Source: JAOUEA01 sp038249195
GTDB lineage: Bacteria; Actinomycetota; UBA4738; HRBIN12
Length of the DNA: 64,000 nt
Assembly: GCA_038249195.1 (NCBI GenBank)
Contig: JBBRWM010000012.1
Coordinates: forward strand, 1-64,000
Reading direction: 5' to 3'
Part shown: positions 50,119 to 58,712 of the stretch, in pieces
Numbering within the stretch: position 1 is the stretch's first letter
How the letters are laid out: every line of letters begins with the position of its first letter
Translations under genes and position numbers: made by a program
The notes under the pieces: generated by a model
What the model saw: only the letters and a program-made list of their open reading frames with translations
Databases searched by the model: none
Told to the model about the DNA's origin: nothing

Positions 50119-53100
50119 CTGGAACCCCGAGAGATCTACGAGCGATTCAGCGCCGTCCTGTTCGACCTGGACGGCGTCCTCACGACGACCGCCCGCCTGC
50201 ACTCGGCCGCGTGGCAGCAGACCTTCGACGCCTTCCTGGAGCGATGGGACGTCGAGCATGGGACGGCCACGCCCAGGTTCTCTCCGGCCGAGGACTACCT
50301 GCGCTACGTGGACGGCAAGCCTCGCTATGACGGCGTTCGTGACTTCCTCGCCTCCCGGAGCATCGTGCTGCCCGAAGGCACGCCCGATTCGCCCGCTGAC
50401 GAGGAGACCGTCGGAGGGATCGGCAACGCGAAGCAGGCCCTGGTGGAGACGGCGCTGCACACCGAGGGCGTCGAGGCGTTCCCCGGGTCCGTGGCCTGGG
50501 TGCGGGAGCTGCAGGCGCGCGGCCTTGCCACGGCGGTCGTGTCCTCCAGCCAGAACGCGGCCGAGGTCCTCGATGCCGCGGGGATCGCCGACCTCTTCGA
50601 CGTACGCGTGGATGGGGCGCTCGCGGCCGAGCTCCAGCTGCCCGGGAAGCCACGTCCGGACACGTTCTTGGAGGCGGCGCGCCGCCTACGTGTGGAGCCC
50701 GAGGACGCGGTCGTGGTGGAGGACGCGCTCGCCGGGGTCGGTGCCGGCCGCGCCGGCGGCTTCGGCCTGGTGATCGGCGTCGACCGCGACGACCAGCGCG
50801 AGGCGCTCCTCGCGCACGGCGCGGACATCGTGGTGAAGGACCTCGGCGACCTCGTGACCGAATCCGCCGAGGTGGGTCACATGGCCGGGCCCAAGGCGCA
50901 CCGTCTGCGCGCCGCGGCCCTGCGCCTGCTCGCCGCCGACGAGGCGTTCCCTGTGGAAGAGTTCAGGCTGGTCGAGCGCGGCTTCAACCCCGAGAACGGA
51001 CCGCAGCTCGAGAGCGTCTTCGCGGTAGGCAACGGGTACCTCGGCATCCGCGGCACGCACGAGGAGGGCCGCCCCGTCCACCAGACGGGCACGCTGCTGA
51101 ACGGGTTCTACGAAACGTGGCCCATCGTGTACCCGGAGAAGGCGTTCGGTTTCGCCGAGACCGGCCAGACGATCATCAACGCCACCGACGGCACGATGAT
51201 CAAGCTCTACGTCGATGACGAGCCCTTCGATCTCGACCACGCCGAGGTGCTGGACTACGAGCGGGTGCTGGACATGCGGGCGGCCGTCATGGAGCGACGG
51301 ATCGTATGGCAGGCCGCGGACGGACGCCGGTTCTCCGTGCGCACGAAGCGCCTCGTCTCGCTCGAGCACCGGCACCTGGCGTGCATCGAATACGTCGTGA
51401 CGGCGCTCGACCGGCCCGCGTCGATCACGTTGTCATCCGAGCTGGTGACGCACACCGGCGCGGACGCCGGCACGTCCGACGACCCTCGCAAGGGCCGCGG
51501 GTTCGAGCCCGGCGTGCTCATCACGAAATCCGCGCACACGGACGACGCCCGCGTGGTGCTGGGGTTCCAGGCGCGATCGAGCGGGCTCCGGATGGCGTGC
51601 GGGATGGACCACGAGACGAACCTGGGCGAGGGCGTGATCCCGGAGACCGAGGTGAACGGGGACTCGGCGCGCGCCGTCTATCGCGTGCAGGCCGAGCGCG
51701 GCAGGCCGGTGCGCATCGTCAAATACCTCGCCTACCACCACGCCGTCGACGAATCGGTCGACGAGCTGAGCTTCCGCGTGAACGGGACCTTGGATCGCGC
51801 GCGCAGCGACGGGTTCGACACGGTCTTGCGCTCCCAGCGTGCGCGAGCCGACGCCTTCTGGTCCGCCTCCGACGTGCGGACCGAGGGCGCCCCGTTGTTG
51901 CAGCAGGCCGTCCGTTACAACCTCTATCAGCTCCTGCAGGCCTCGGCGTGCTCGGACGGATACGGGATCCCATCGAAGGGCCTCACGGGCCAGGGCTACG
52001 AGGGCCACTACTTCTGGGACACCGAGATCTACGTCATGCCGTTCCTCACCTACACGGCGCCGAACCTGGCGCGCAGCCTGCTGCACCATCGCTACAGCAT
52101 GCTGAATCAGGCGCGGCAGCGCGCGCGCGATGTCGGCATGCGCGGGGCGCTGTTCCCGTGGCGGACGATCAACGGCATGGAGGCCTCCGCGTACTACGCG
52201 GCGGGCACCGCGCAGTACCACATCGACGCGGACGTGGCCTACGCCCTGATGCAGTACGTGCGCGTCAGCGGCGACCACGACTTCCTCGCGCGCTACGGAG
52301 CCGAGATGCTCGTGGAGACGGCGCGGATGTGGGCGGACCTGGGCTTCTTCTCCCCGTCCAAGCGCGGGCAGTTCGTGATCAACGGCGTGACGGGACCCGA
52401 CGAGTACTCCACCGTCGTCGACAACAACGCGTACACCAACCTCATGGCTCGACAGAACCTGCGCTTCGCCATCGAGGCCGTGGAGTGGCTCGAGTCGCGC
52501 GATCCCGCGGCGTACGGCCGCCTGGTGGACCGCACGCAACTTCGCCTCGACGAGATCGAGGAATGGCGGCGGGCGGCGGACCTGATGTACGTCCCCTACG
52601 ACGCCGCCAAGGACCTGCACCTGCAGGACGAGGGCTTCCTCGACCTCGAGCTGTGGGACTTCGAGGGGACACCGCCGGAGAACTACCCGCTCTTGCTGCA
52701 CTACCACCCGCTCGTGATCTACCGGCACCAGGTGATCAAGCAGGCCGACCTCGTGCTCGCCACGTTCCTCGTGGGCGACGAGTTCACCCCCGCGCAGAAG
52801 CGCAGGATCTTCGCGTACTACGACCCGCTCACGACGGGCGACTCCTCGTTGTCGGAGTCCATCCAGAGCATCGTGGCGGCGGAGATCGGCGACCTACGGG
52901 CTGCAGAGGAGTACTTCATCGACGCGGCGGCCGTGGACCTCGCGGACGTCGCGAACAACGTCCGCGACGGTGTCCACGTGGCGTCGGCAGGCGGGACCTG
53001 GCTCGCGGTGGTGTACGGGTTCGCCGGGCTCCGTGACGGCCACGGCGAGCTCTCCTTCCGCCCCGCGCTCCCGGAACGGCTGACGGCGCTGTCGTTCACC

Positions 53101-53280
53101 CTTCGGACCCGTGGGTGCCTGCTGGACGTGGAGTTGCGCGAAGGTGCCGCCTCCTATCGCCTGCGCGAGGGCGACCTGCTGCAGATCCGTCATCGCGGCG
53201 AGACCCTCGAGGTCACGGCTGAGGGCGTGAGCCGACCCCTGACGGGTCCGGCCGCCGAGGAGTCCGCCAAGAGCGCCTGA
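50119..53280 (+). CDS. beta-phosphoglucomutase / GH65 disaccharide phosphorylase fusion
   Basis: About 1053 residues. The N-terminal HAD domain (1-245) is a beta-phosphoglucomutase: nucleophile/acid D16-x-D18 in LFDLDGVLTTT, VVSSSQNAAEV and VVVEDALAGVGAGRAGGFG. The GH65 part (260-1040) has an N-terminal beta-sandwich with VFAVGNGYLGIRGTHEEG, and an (alpha/alpha)6 barrel with YEGHYFWDTEIYVMPF and the catalytic acid E762 in TGPDEYSTVVDNNAYTN. It phosphorolyses trehalose, kojibiose or maltose-type sugars to glucose and beta-glucose 1-phosphate, then makes glucose 6-phosphate. No ATG, GTG or TTG lies in frame before the HAD nucleophile (a stop is at 50110-50112), so a CTG at 50119 with AGGAAG upstream is the only start that keeps the domain whole. 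Confidence 0.85.
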   Translation: MEPREIYERFSAVLFDLDGVLTTTARLHSAAWQQTFDAFLERWDVEHGTATPRFSPAEDYLRYVDGKPRYDGVRDFLASRSIVLPEGTPDSPADEETVGGIGNAKQALVETALHTEGVEAFPGSVAWVRELQARGLATAVVSSSQNAAEVLDAAGIADLFDVRVDGALAAELQLPGKPRPDTFLEAARRLRVEPEDAVVVEDALAGVGAGRAGGFGLVIGVDRDDQREALLAHGADIVVKDLGDLVTESAEVGHMAGPKAHRLRAAALRLLAADEAFPVEEFRLVERGFNPENGPQLESVFAVGNGYLGIRGTHEEGRPVHQTGTLLNGFYETWPIVYPEKAFGFAETGQTIINATDGTMIKLYVDDEPFDLDHAEVLDYERVLDMRAAVMERRIVWQAADGRRFSVRTKRLVSLEHRHLACIEYVVTALDRPASITLSSELVTHTGADAGTSDDPRKGRGFEPGVLITKSAHTDDARVVLGFQARSSGLRMACGMDHETNLGEGVIPETEVNGDSARAVYRVQAERGRPVRIVKYLAYHHAVDESVDELSFRVNGTLDRARSDGFDTVLRSQRARADAFWSASDVRTEGAPLLQQAVRYNLYQLLQASACSDGYGIPSKGLTGQGYEGHYFWDTEIYVMPFLTYTAPNLARSLLHHRYSMLNQARQRARDVGMRGALFPWRTINGMEASAYYAAGTAQYHIDADVAYALMQYVRVSGDHDFLARYGAEMLVETARMWADLGFFSPSKRGQFVINGVTGPDEYSTVVDNNAYTNLMARQNLRFAIEAVEWLESRDPAAYGRLVDRTQLRLDEIEEWRRAADLMYVPYDAAKDLHLQDEGFLDLELWDFEGTPPENYPLLLHYHPLVIYRHQVIKQADLVLATFLVGDEFTPAQKRRIFAYYDPLTTGDSSLSESIQSIVAAEIGDLRAAEEYFIDAAAVDLADVANNVRDGVHVASAGGTWLAVVYGFAGLRDGHGELSFRPALPERLTALSFTLRTRGCLLDVELREGAASYRLREGDLLQIRHRGETLEVTAEGVSRPLTGPAAEESAKSA

Positions 53281-53338
53281 ACCCCGGGTGCGCCGGCTCC
53301 TCGTGCCCGCCTCGACGGACGCGGTATAGGCTCCCACG

Positions 53339-53383
53339 GTGCCCCTGTCCTCGAACCTTCAACGCATCAGGACCCGCTCGTGA
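53339..53383 (+). CDS. putative Arg-containing leader ORF before arcA
   Basis: A 14-codon ORF (MPLSSNLQRIRTRS) starting with GTG 6 bases after TAGGCT (53327-53332), so it could be the first thing translated on a leaderless mRNA. It has three Arg codons among its last six, and its stop overlaps the arcA GTG start (GTGA, 53380-53383), forcing translational coupling. A regulatory role in arginine sensing is inference; it could also be a chance ORF. Confidence 0.4.
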   Translation: MPLSSNLQRIRTRS

Positions 53384-54612
53384 AGAGCCCCCTCGAGGAC
53401 GAGCCGGCGCCCGGCGAGCTCGGCGTGGGCTCGGAGGTCGGGACCCTGCGCACCGTGATGCTGCACCGCCCGGATCTCGAGCTGAAGCGCCTCACTCCCT
53501 CCACGGCTCGCGAGCTCCTGTTCGACGGGGTCCTTTGGGTCGAACGCGCGAGGAGGGAGCACGACGCCTTCGCGGCCGCGCTCGCGGATCGCGGCGTGTC
53601 CATCGTGTACTTGGGCGATCTGCTCGCCGACGTGCTGGACCAGCAGGACGTGCGGGCGGAACTGCTCCGGGGCCTGGATCCCTCGCTGCTCGGTCCCCAC
53701 CTTGAGCCCGCCGTGCTGGAGTGGCTGATGGCCATGCCCTCCAAACAGCTGTCGAAACAGCTGATCGCGGGCGTGACCTTCGAGGAGCTCCCCTTCGAGA
53801 GCGAGGGCATCGTGGCTCGCATGCGCCGGGGGTTCGTGGCCGCGCCGCTTCCCAACCATCTGTTCACCCGCGACACTTCGGCCTGGATCTATAGAGGCGT
53901 ATCCATCAGCTCCATGGCGATGCCGGCACGGATCCGCGAGACGCTGCACCTGTCGGCCATCTACCGGCACCATCCGATGTTCACGTCGCAGGGCTTCGAG
54001 ATCTGGAGCGACGACGTGCCCGCGCCCATGTTCCTGGAGGGCGGCGACGCGCTCGTGATCGGGCGCGGCGCCCTCATGGTCGGCATGGGGGAGCGGACCC
54101 GACCGGCGTCGGTGGAGATGCTGGCGGAGCGTCTGTTCGCCGCGGGCGCCGCGACCCAGATCATCGCCGTCGAGCTTCCGTCGCAACGCTCGAGCATGCA
54201 CCTGGACACCGTGCTCACGATGCTCGACCACGACGCCTTCACGGTGTTCCCCGACGTGGTCGCCGCCATGCCGACCTACGTGCTGCGCCCGGGGCCGGCC
54301 GGCATCGTTGTGGATGAGGTCGACGATCTGTTCGATGCCGTCGCGCGCGCGTTGGAGGTGCCGAAGATCCGCCTGTTCGAAACCGGCGGCGACCGATTTC
54401 ATGCCGCGCGCGAGCAATGGGACGACGGGAACAACGTCTTGGCGGTCGCGCCGGGTGTTGTGATCGCCTACGAACGCAACGTCGACACGAACGAACGCCT
54501 GTGCGAGGGCGGCATCGATGTCATCACGATCGACGGCGAGGAGCTCGGACGAGGCCGGGGCGGACCTCGGTGCATGTCGTGTCCGCTGCTGCGCGACGGT
54601 CTGCCCGGCTGA
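53380..54612 (+). CDS. arcA: arginine deiminase
   Basis: A 410-residue guanidino hydrolase converting arginine to citrulline and ammonia. Motifs are GSEVGTLRTVMLHRPDLEL at the N-terminus, PLPNHLFTRDTSAWI (the FTRD signature), PMFLEGGDALVIG (EGGD), MHLDTVLTMLDHD (catalytic His) and the nucleophile C398 in GGPRCMSCP. The length fits ADI, unlike the shorter DDAH-like protein at 27674. arcB and arcC are not adjacent, so any ATP yield would need genes elsewhere. Start GTG 53380 overlaps the stop of the short ORF at 53339. It is convergent with the broken kinase gene. Confidence 0.95.
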   Translation: MKSPLEDEPAPGELGVGSEVGTLRTVMLHRPDLELKRLTPSTARELLFDGVLWVERARREHDAFAAALADRGVSIVYLGDLLADVLDQQDVRAELLRGLDPSLLGPHLEPAVLEWLMAMPSKQLSKQLIAGVTFEELPFESEGIVARMRRGFVAAPLPNHLFTRDTSAWIYRGVSISSMAMPARIRETLHLSAIYRHHPMFTSQGFEIWSDDVPAPMFLEGGDALVIGRGALMVGMGERTRPASVEMLAERLFAAGAATQIIAVELPSQRSSMHLDTVLTMLDHDAFTVFPDVVAAMPTYVLRPGPAGIVVDEVDDLFDAVARALEVPKIRLFETGGDRFHAAREQWDDGNNVLAVAPGVVIAYERNVDTNERLCEGGIDVITIDGEELGRGRGGPRCMSCPLLRDGLPG

Positions 54613-54630
54613 GGCCGTCGGCGCCCCGAG

Positions 54631-56002
54631 CTACCGCAGCACCAGCGTGACCTCCGCGCCCGGGCGCGTGTTCTCCGCCGTCGCCGTTCCTCCATGCGCC
54701 TGGGCGATGGCGCGGACGATCGACAGCCCCAGCCCGTCAGCGTCGCCGTCGCCGTCCGAGCGCGCGCGCCAATCGCGGGCGAACGGATCGAACGCGCGCG
54801 GGAGGAACGCCGCGTCGAATCCGGGACCGGTGTCGGCCACGACGATGCGGACCTCGCCCTCGACACTCGAGCCGCGCACGATCACGGATCCCCCCGGCGG
54901 CGTCATGCGGATCGCGTTGTCGAGCAGATCGTCCATCGCCTGGCGCCCCCAATGAGGGTCCGCCTCACGACGACGGCGTCCGCGGGCTCAGCGGTCAGGT
55001 CGACCCCACGCGTGGACGCCGTCGCGGCGTGGCGGGAGACGGCGTCGCCGATCAGCCGGTCCAGCCGAACGTCGCGGCGGCGAACGGGGAGCTGGCCCCC
55101 GCGGGCGCGCGACAGCACCAGCAGGTTCTCAGCGAGGCGCGCGAGGTGAGCGTTCTCGTCCGAGGCCTCTCGCAGTCCGGCGCGCAGCGCCGCCAACGAG
55201 TCGGGACCCGAGAGCGCGAGATCGAGTCCGACGCGCTGGATCGCGAGCGGCGTGCGGAGCTCGTGGCTGGCTCGATCTACGACCTCGCGTTCGCGCGTCG
55301 TCGCGTCTTCGACGCGATCGAGCATCGCGTTCAGGGTTTGGGCCAGTCGGCTGATCTCGTCGTCGCCGGGCGCGACGGGCAGGCGACCGCCCGAGTCCGC
55401 CGAGGAGATGGAATCGGCCCGCTCGCGCATGCGATCCACGGGCCGCAGCGCCGCGCCCCTACCCACCACGCTCCGAGACCCGCGAGGACCGGGGTGACGA
55501 GTCCGGCCGCCGCGAGCGTGGCCGCGAGCTGCAGGACCTGATCGCGTCGATCCTGCAGGGAGCCGCCGACCAGGACGACGTAGGTCTCCCCCGCCGATCG
55601 CACCGGGACGGCGATCACCCGTGTGACGTCGTCGATCCGCGGAACGTGCGCGTCGAAGAGCGCCGGCCGGTGCAGCGCAGCCACGACGGGGGCGTCGACG
55701 AGCGTCTGCCCGGCCACGATGGCGCTGGACTCGAGCACGCGGCCCGCAACGTCCGTGATCTGCGCGAAGGCCTCATCGCGCTCCAGCAGCGCGGACTCTC
55801 CGACCGGCAGGGTGGGCCCGTGCGCGCGAACGTCCGCTGTCAACACCTCGGCGCGCGATCGCAGGCCGGCATCGAACTCCTCGAGGAGGTTGTCGCTGGT
55901 GCGCACGTAGACGAACCACCCGAAGCTCACCAGGACCAGGGCGAGACCGAGCACGAAGGCGGCCGTGAGCCGCGACCGGAGGGGCAGGCTACGAACGCGC
56001 AT
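54631..56002 (-). pseudogene. sensor histidine kinase, two frameshifts
   Basis: Three frames together encode a kinase of about 455 residues. The N-terminal part (56002 to about 55465) has TM1, a sensor domain and TM2 (LAATLAAAGLVTPVLAG). The middle has HAMP and HisKA with the His in DRASHELRTPLAIQRVG (55469-54970). The C-terminal ATPase domain has MDDLLDNAIRMTPPGG, VADTGPGFD and GLGLSIVRAIAQAHGG (54936-54631). Frames change near 55465 in a G-rich run (GGGTAGGGGCG) and near 54967, where one extra G (GTGGAG for GTGAG) restores the frame. ATG 56002 overlaps the repaired end of the response regulator by 14 bases. Confidence 0.8.
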
Positions 56003-56676
56003 CGCGCATCCGGTACCCGACGCCGCGCACGCTCCAGGCTGTCGTCGCCGAAGGGACGGTCGATCTTCTCGCGGAGCGACCGCACGTACACGTTCACGAT
56101 CCGTGGGTCGCCCTCGTACGCGAAGTCCCAGACGTGCTCCAGCAACTCGCCGCGTGAGAGCGCGCGGCCCTCGTGACGCATCAGGCATTCCAGCAGGGCG
56201 AACTCCGTGCGCGTGAGCTCGATCGGCTCCCCCCTGCGATGCACGGTGTGGGCAGCAGGGTCCAGCGTGAGGTCGCCGCTGCTGATCGCCGCAGGGCGCT
56301 CGGGGCTTCCGCGGCGGATGAGCGCTCGCAGACGCGCCAGCAACTCGTCGAACGCGAACGGCTTGGGGAGGTAGTCGTCGGCCCCGACGTCGAGACCGCG
56401 AACGCGATCCGAGATGGCGTCGCGGGCGGTCACCATCAAGACAGGGGCCCAGCACCCCCGTTCGCGCAGCCGTTGGCATACGTCGAACCCGTCGGCCGGT
56501 TCGCCCCGGCCCTCGAGGATGACGTCGAGGACGATCGCATCATAGGGGTGCTCGACCGCCATCCAGACCGCCTCGGGACCCTCCCCGACGACGTCCACCG
56601 CGTAGCCCGCCCGCTCGAGGCCGGTGCGCAGGAGCGAGGCCATCTTCTCGGAGTCTTCGACGACGAGGACGCGCAT
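55989..56676 (-). pseudogene. OmpR-family response regulator, C-terminal frameshift
   Basis: The receiver domain (VLVVEDSEKMASLLRTGLER, IVLDVILEGRG with the phospho-Asp, VTARD, LPKPFAFDEL) and most of the winged helix (LTRTEFALLECL, VNVYVRSLREKID) are intact. After DDSLE (about 56035) the frame changes. The other frame supplies the normal family ending SVRGVGYRMRDARS and a TAG at 55989-55991. Two missing bases (AG) would restore it. As read, the protein instead runs on to 55927 with unrelated Arg-rich sequence; the recognition helix is still encoded, so a partly active product is possible. A TAGACT box lies 16 bases before the ATG. Confidence 0.8.
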
Positions 56677-56706
56677 GGGAGGGTCCCGGGCAAGTCTAGC
56701 CAGCCA

Positions 56707-57426
56707 CTACGGGGCCGGGGTGACCTCGACGAGCCTCGAGTCCTCGTCGCCGGCGAGAGCGTGCTCGGCCACGATCCCCAAGCCGCGCGCATAGATCTTC
56801 TGGTCGTACACACCGGGTTCGACCACGCTCGCCTCGAGGGTCGTGAGGATCCTGTGGACCGTGCCGAACGGCACCGTGAGTCGCCCGCCACGATCCACGA
56901 TCCACGCGGTGTCCTCGGCCTCGCCCATCAGATACTCCTGGCGGTATGCGTCGGGCACGCGCGGATCGGCCTCCATGATGATGCCGGCCTTGGCGCCGTC
57001 GACGCCCGTCAACCACGAGCCACTGCGATCCACCGTGCCGTGGTCGTAGGCGGCGGTGCGCTCGCCCAGATACCACACGTTGCCCGTCGTGTCCTGGGCG
57101 AACCAGTCCGTGGTCTTCTCGAGCAGGCGCGCTCCGTGCTTGGCGACATCGGTCACGACGGTCGCCGCGATGCCCTGGATCATCCTCGTACGGCCGGTGA
57201 TGCGCACGCGCTCGGTCTGCGTGACACCGTCGCGCACCCCCTTGTAGGTCAAGACGCGGCCCACGGGGAGCGGGTAGTAGGGGTTGTCGATGACTCGGAC
57301 GAAGCCGGCCGGGTCGAGCGCCGGACGCGACGCCGCGTTGGGACGGACGCTCGACGCCCCGGCCGGGAGCCAGATCAAGGTCGATGCCGCGATCGCGGCC
57401 AGTGCGACGAACAGCTTCCTCACCAT
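56707..57426 (-). CDS. conserved secreted protein of unknown function
   Basis: A 239-residue exported protein: signal peptide 1-25 (MVRKLFVALAAIAASTLIWL, cleavage near AGA-S), then a beta-rich domain with NPYYPLPVGRVLTYKGVRDG, TDWFAQDTTGNVWYLGERTA, GSWLTGVDGAKAGIIM, YRQEYLMGEAEDTAWI and VEPGVYDQKIYARGLGIV. This belongs to a widespread family of secreted hypotheticals that I recognise but cannot name. The ATG at 57426 has AGGAGG upstream, so the longer open frame to 57612 is rejected. Confidence 0.75.
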   Translation of the reverse strand: MVRKLFVALAAIAASTLIWLPAGASSVRPNAASRPALDPAGFVRVIDNPYYPLPVGRVLTYKGVRDGVTQTERVRITGRTRMIQGIAATVVTDVAKHGARLLEKTTDWFAQDTTGNVWYLGERTAAYDHGTVDRSGSWLTGVDGAKAGIIMEADPRVPDAYRQEYLMGEAEDTAWIVDRGGRLTVPFGTVHRILTTLEASVVEPGVYDQKIYARGLGIVAEHALAGDEDSRLVEVTPAP

Positions 57427-57508
57427 GGGATGCCTCCTTCGGTTCGGGTCCCACGGCAGGGTGCGATACCCCCGGTGAAGGAACGGTGAAGTCGGCGTGA
57501 GGCCGTGT

Positions 57509-57952
57509 TTAAGAGGGAAGCGAGCCTCCGGCCTGACGCAGGGCCTCGTCCAGGCGACGGAACATCCCGGCGAGGTTGGCCAACAGGGCCCGGGACAGGG
57601 TCGGATCCTCATCGAGCGCCCGTTCGAACGCGCGACGGTGAAGCGTCAGCATCGTCATCGGCGTGTCGGAGCTGACCGTGGCCGTGCGCACGCCTCCATC
57701 GAGCAAGGCGATCTCGCCGAAGTAGTCGCCGGGCCCCTTCGTCGCCACGACCCGCCCGTCGATCCGAACCGTGGCCTCACCCTCGAGCACCACGTAGAAC
57801 GAATCGGCGTCGTCGCCCTCGCGCACGATCGAGTGCTCCGCCATGAAGTCGATCACCTCCATGAGGCCCGCGAGGTTCTTGCGGTGCCGCCGGGAGGTCC
57901 CGGCGAAGAGCGGAACCGTCGCGAGCGCTTCGTCGATCTTCACCTTGGCCAC
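57509..57952 (-). CDS. cyclic-nucleotide-binding domain protein
   Basis: A 147-residue stand-alone cNMP-binding (CRP-like) domain: VPLFAGTSRRHRKNLAGLM, GDDADSFYVVLEGEATVRIDG, and the phosphate-binding cassette GDYFGEIALLDGGVRTATV, in which G-E and R-T match the cyclic-nucleotide contacts. There is no DNA-binding helix-turn-helix and no kinase domain, so it is not a transcription factor by itself. Start GTG 57952 follows AGGAGGG. Confidence 0.88.
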   Translation of the reverse strand: MAKVKIDEALATVPLFAGTSRRHRKNLAGLMEVIDFMAEHSIVREGDDADSFYVVLEGEATVRIDGRVVATKGPGDYFGEIALLDGGVRTATVSSDTPMTMLTLHRRAFERALDEDPTLSRALLANLAGMFRRLDEALRQAGGSLPS

Positions 57953-57989
57953 GACGTCCCTCCTGGTTGCCGCCGACTGGAGGCCAAGA

Positions 57990-58610
57990 CTACCCGGCGC
58001 TCGGGTGCAGATGCGGCCGATAGCCGGCGGCGATCGCGGCCGCGGTCGCGGGCGGCGTCAGGAGCTCCACCACCGTCCCGGCTCCCACCGAGGCGGGGGC
58101 GCCGTATCCATCGGGGGACCACGGGAGGATCCGCCCGTCGGTGAACAGACAGATCCGCCCCGCACGCCGAACTATCACGCCCGGCGGCAGCGAGTCGACG
58201 ATCGCGGTCCGCGTCACCTGCCGGCGCGTCCGCGGGTCGACGCGTTCGGCGTGCAGACGGGCGTCGATCTCCGGCGCCCGCGGGCGCTTCTCTCCGCGGC
58301 GAGCGCGCCGCCACGCCTCCGCGAAGTCGTTGAAGTCTTGGCGGCGACAGTACGCGCACGGTCGGTGCCCCGCTGCGAGCGCCGTCGCCTCGTCCATGAA
58401 GAACAACGCCGTCCAACGCCCCGGCGGCATCGGCTCGCGCCGAACGCCCTTCCACGTCAGCGTGCAGCAGATCCAGTGCGTGGACCGCCAGCGTGCGGCG
58501 CCGAGGGTTCGATCGTCCCGATGCAGGCATCCCCGATTGCCCATGAACAGGCCACGTCCCGGGTCCGAGACGATCTCCCCGGTCGGCATGACGCGGTTCT
58601 GCAGCGGCAT
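57990..58610 (-). CDS. conserved hypothetical protein
   Basis: A 206-residue protein beginning MPLQNRVMPTGEIVSDPGRG, then LFMGNRGCLHRDDRTLG, a HRPCAYCRRQDFNDFAEAW segment, and a C-terminal VIVRRAGRICLFTDGRILPWSPDGY. The HRPCAYCRR motif has two cysteines and a histidine that could bind a metal. I recognise it as a recurring bacterial family without a known function. ATG 58610 fits the family's N-terminus; a longer frame to 59582 overlaps other genes and is rejected. Confidence 0.7.
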   Translation of the reverse strand: MPLQNRVMPTGEIVSDPGRGLFMGNRGCLHRDDRTLGAARWRSTHWICCTLTWKGVRREPMPPGRWTALFFMDEATALAAGHRPCAYCRRQDFNDFAEAWRRARRGEKRPRAPEIDARLHAERVDPRTRRQVTRTAIVDSLPPGVIVRRAGRICLFTDGRILPWSPDGYGAPASVGAGTVVELLTPPATAAAIAAGYRPHLHPSAG

Positions 58611-58712
58611 CGTGTCCCTCGCCCTCGTGGTGCCTTGCCGAGCGGTCGTCGACCCGCGCGCCCGGCTGCGTGGCGTTCGAACCGGTCGGCCGGCGCCCGG
58701 TAGGCTAGTCCC

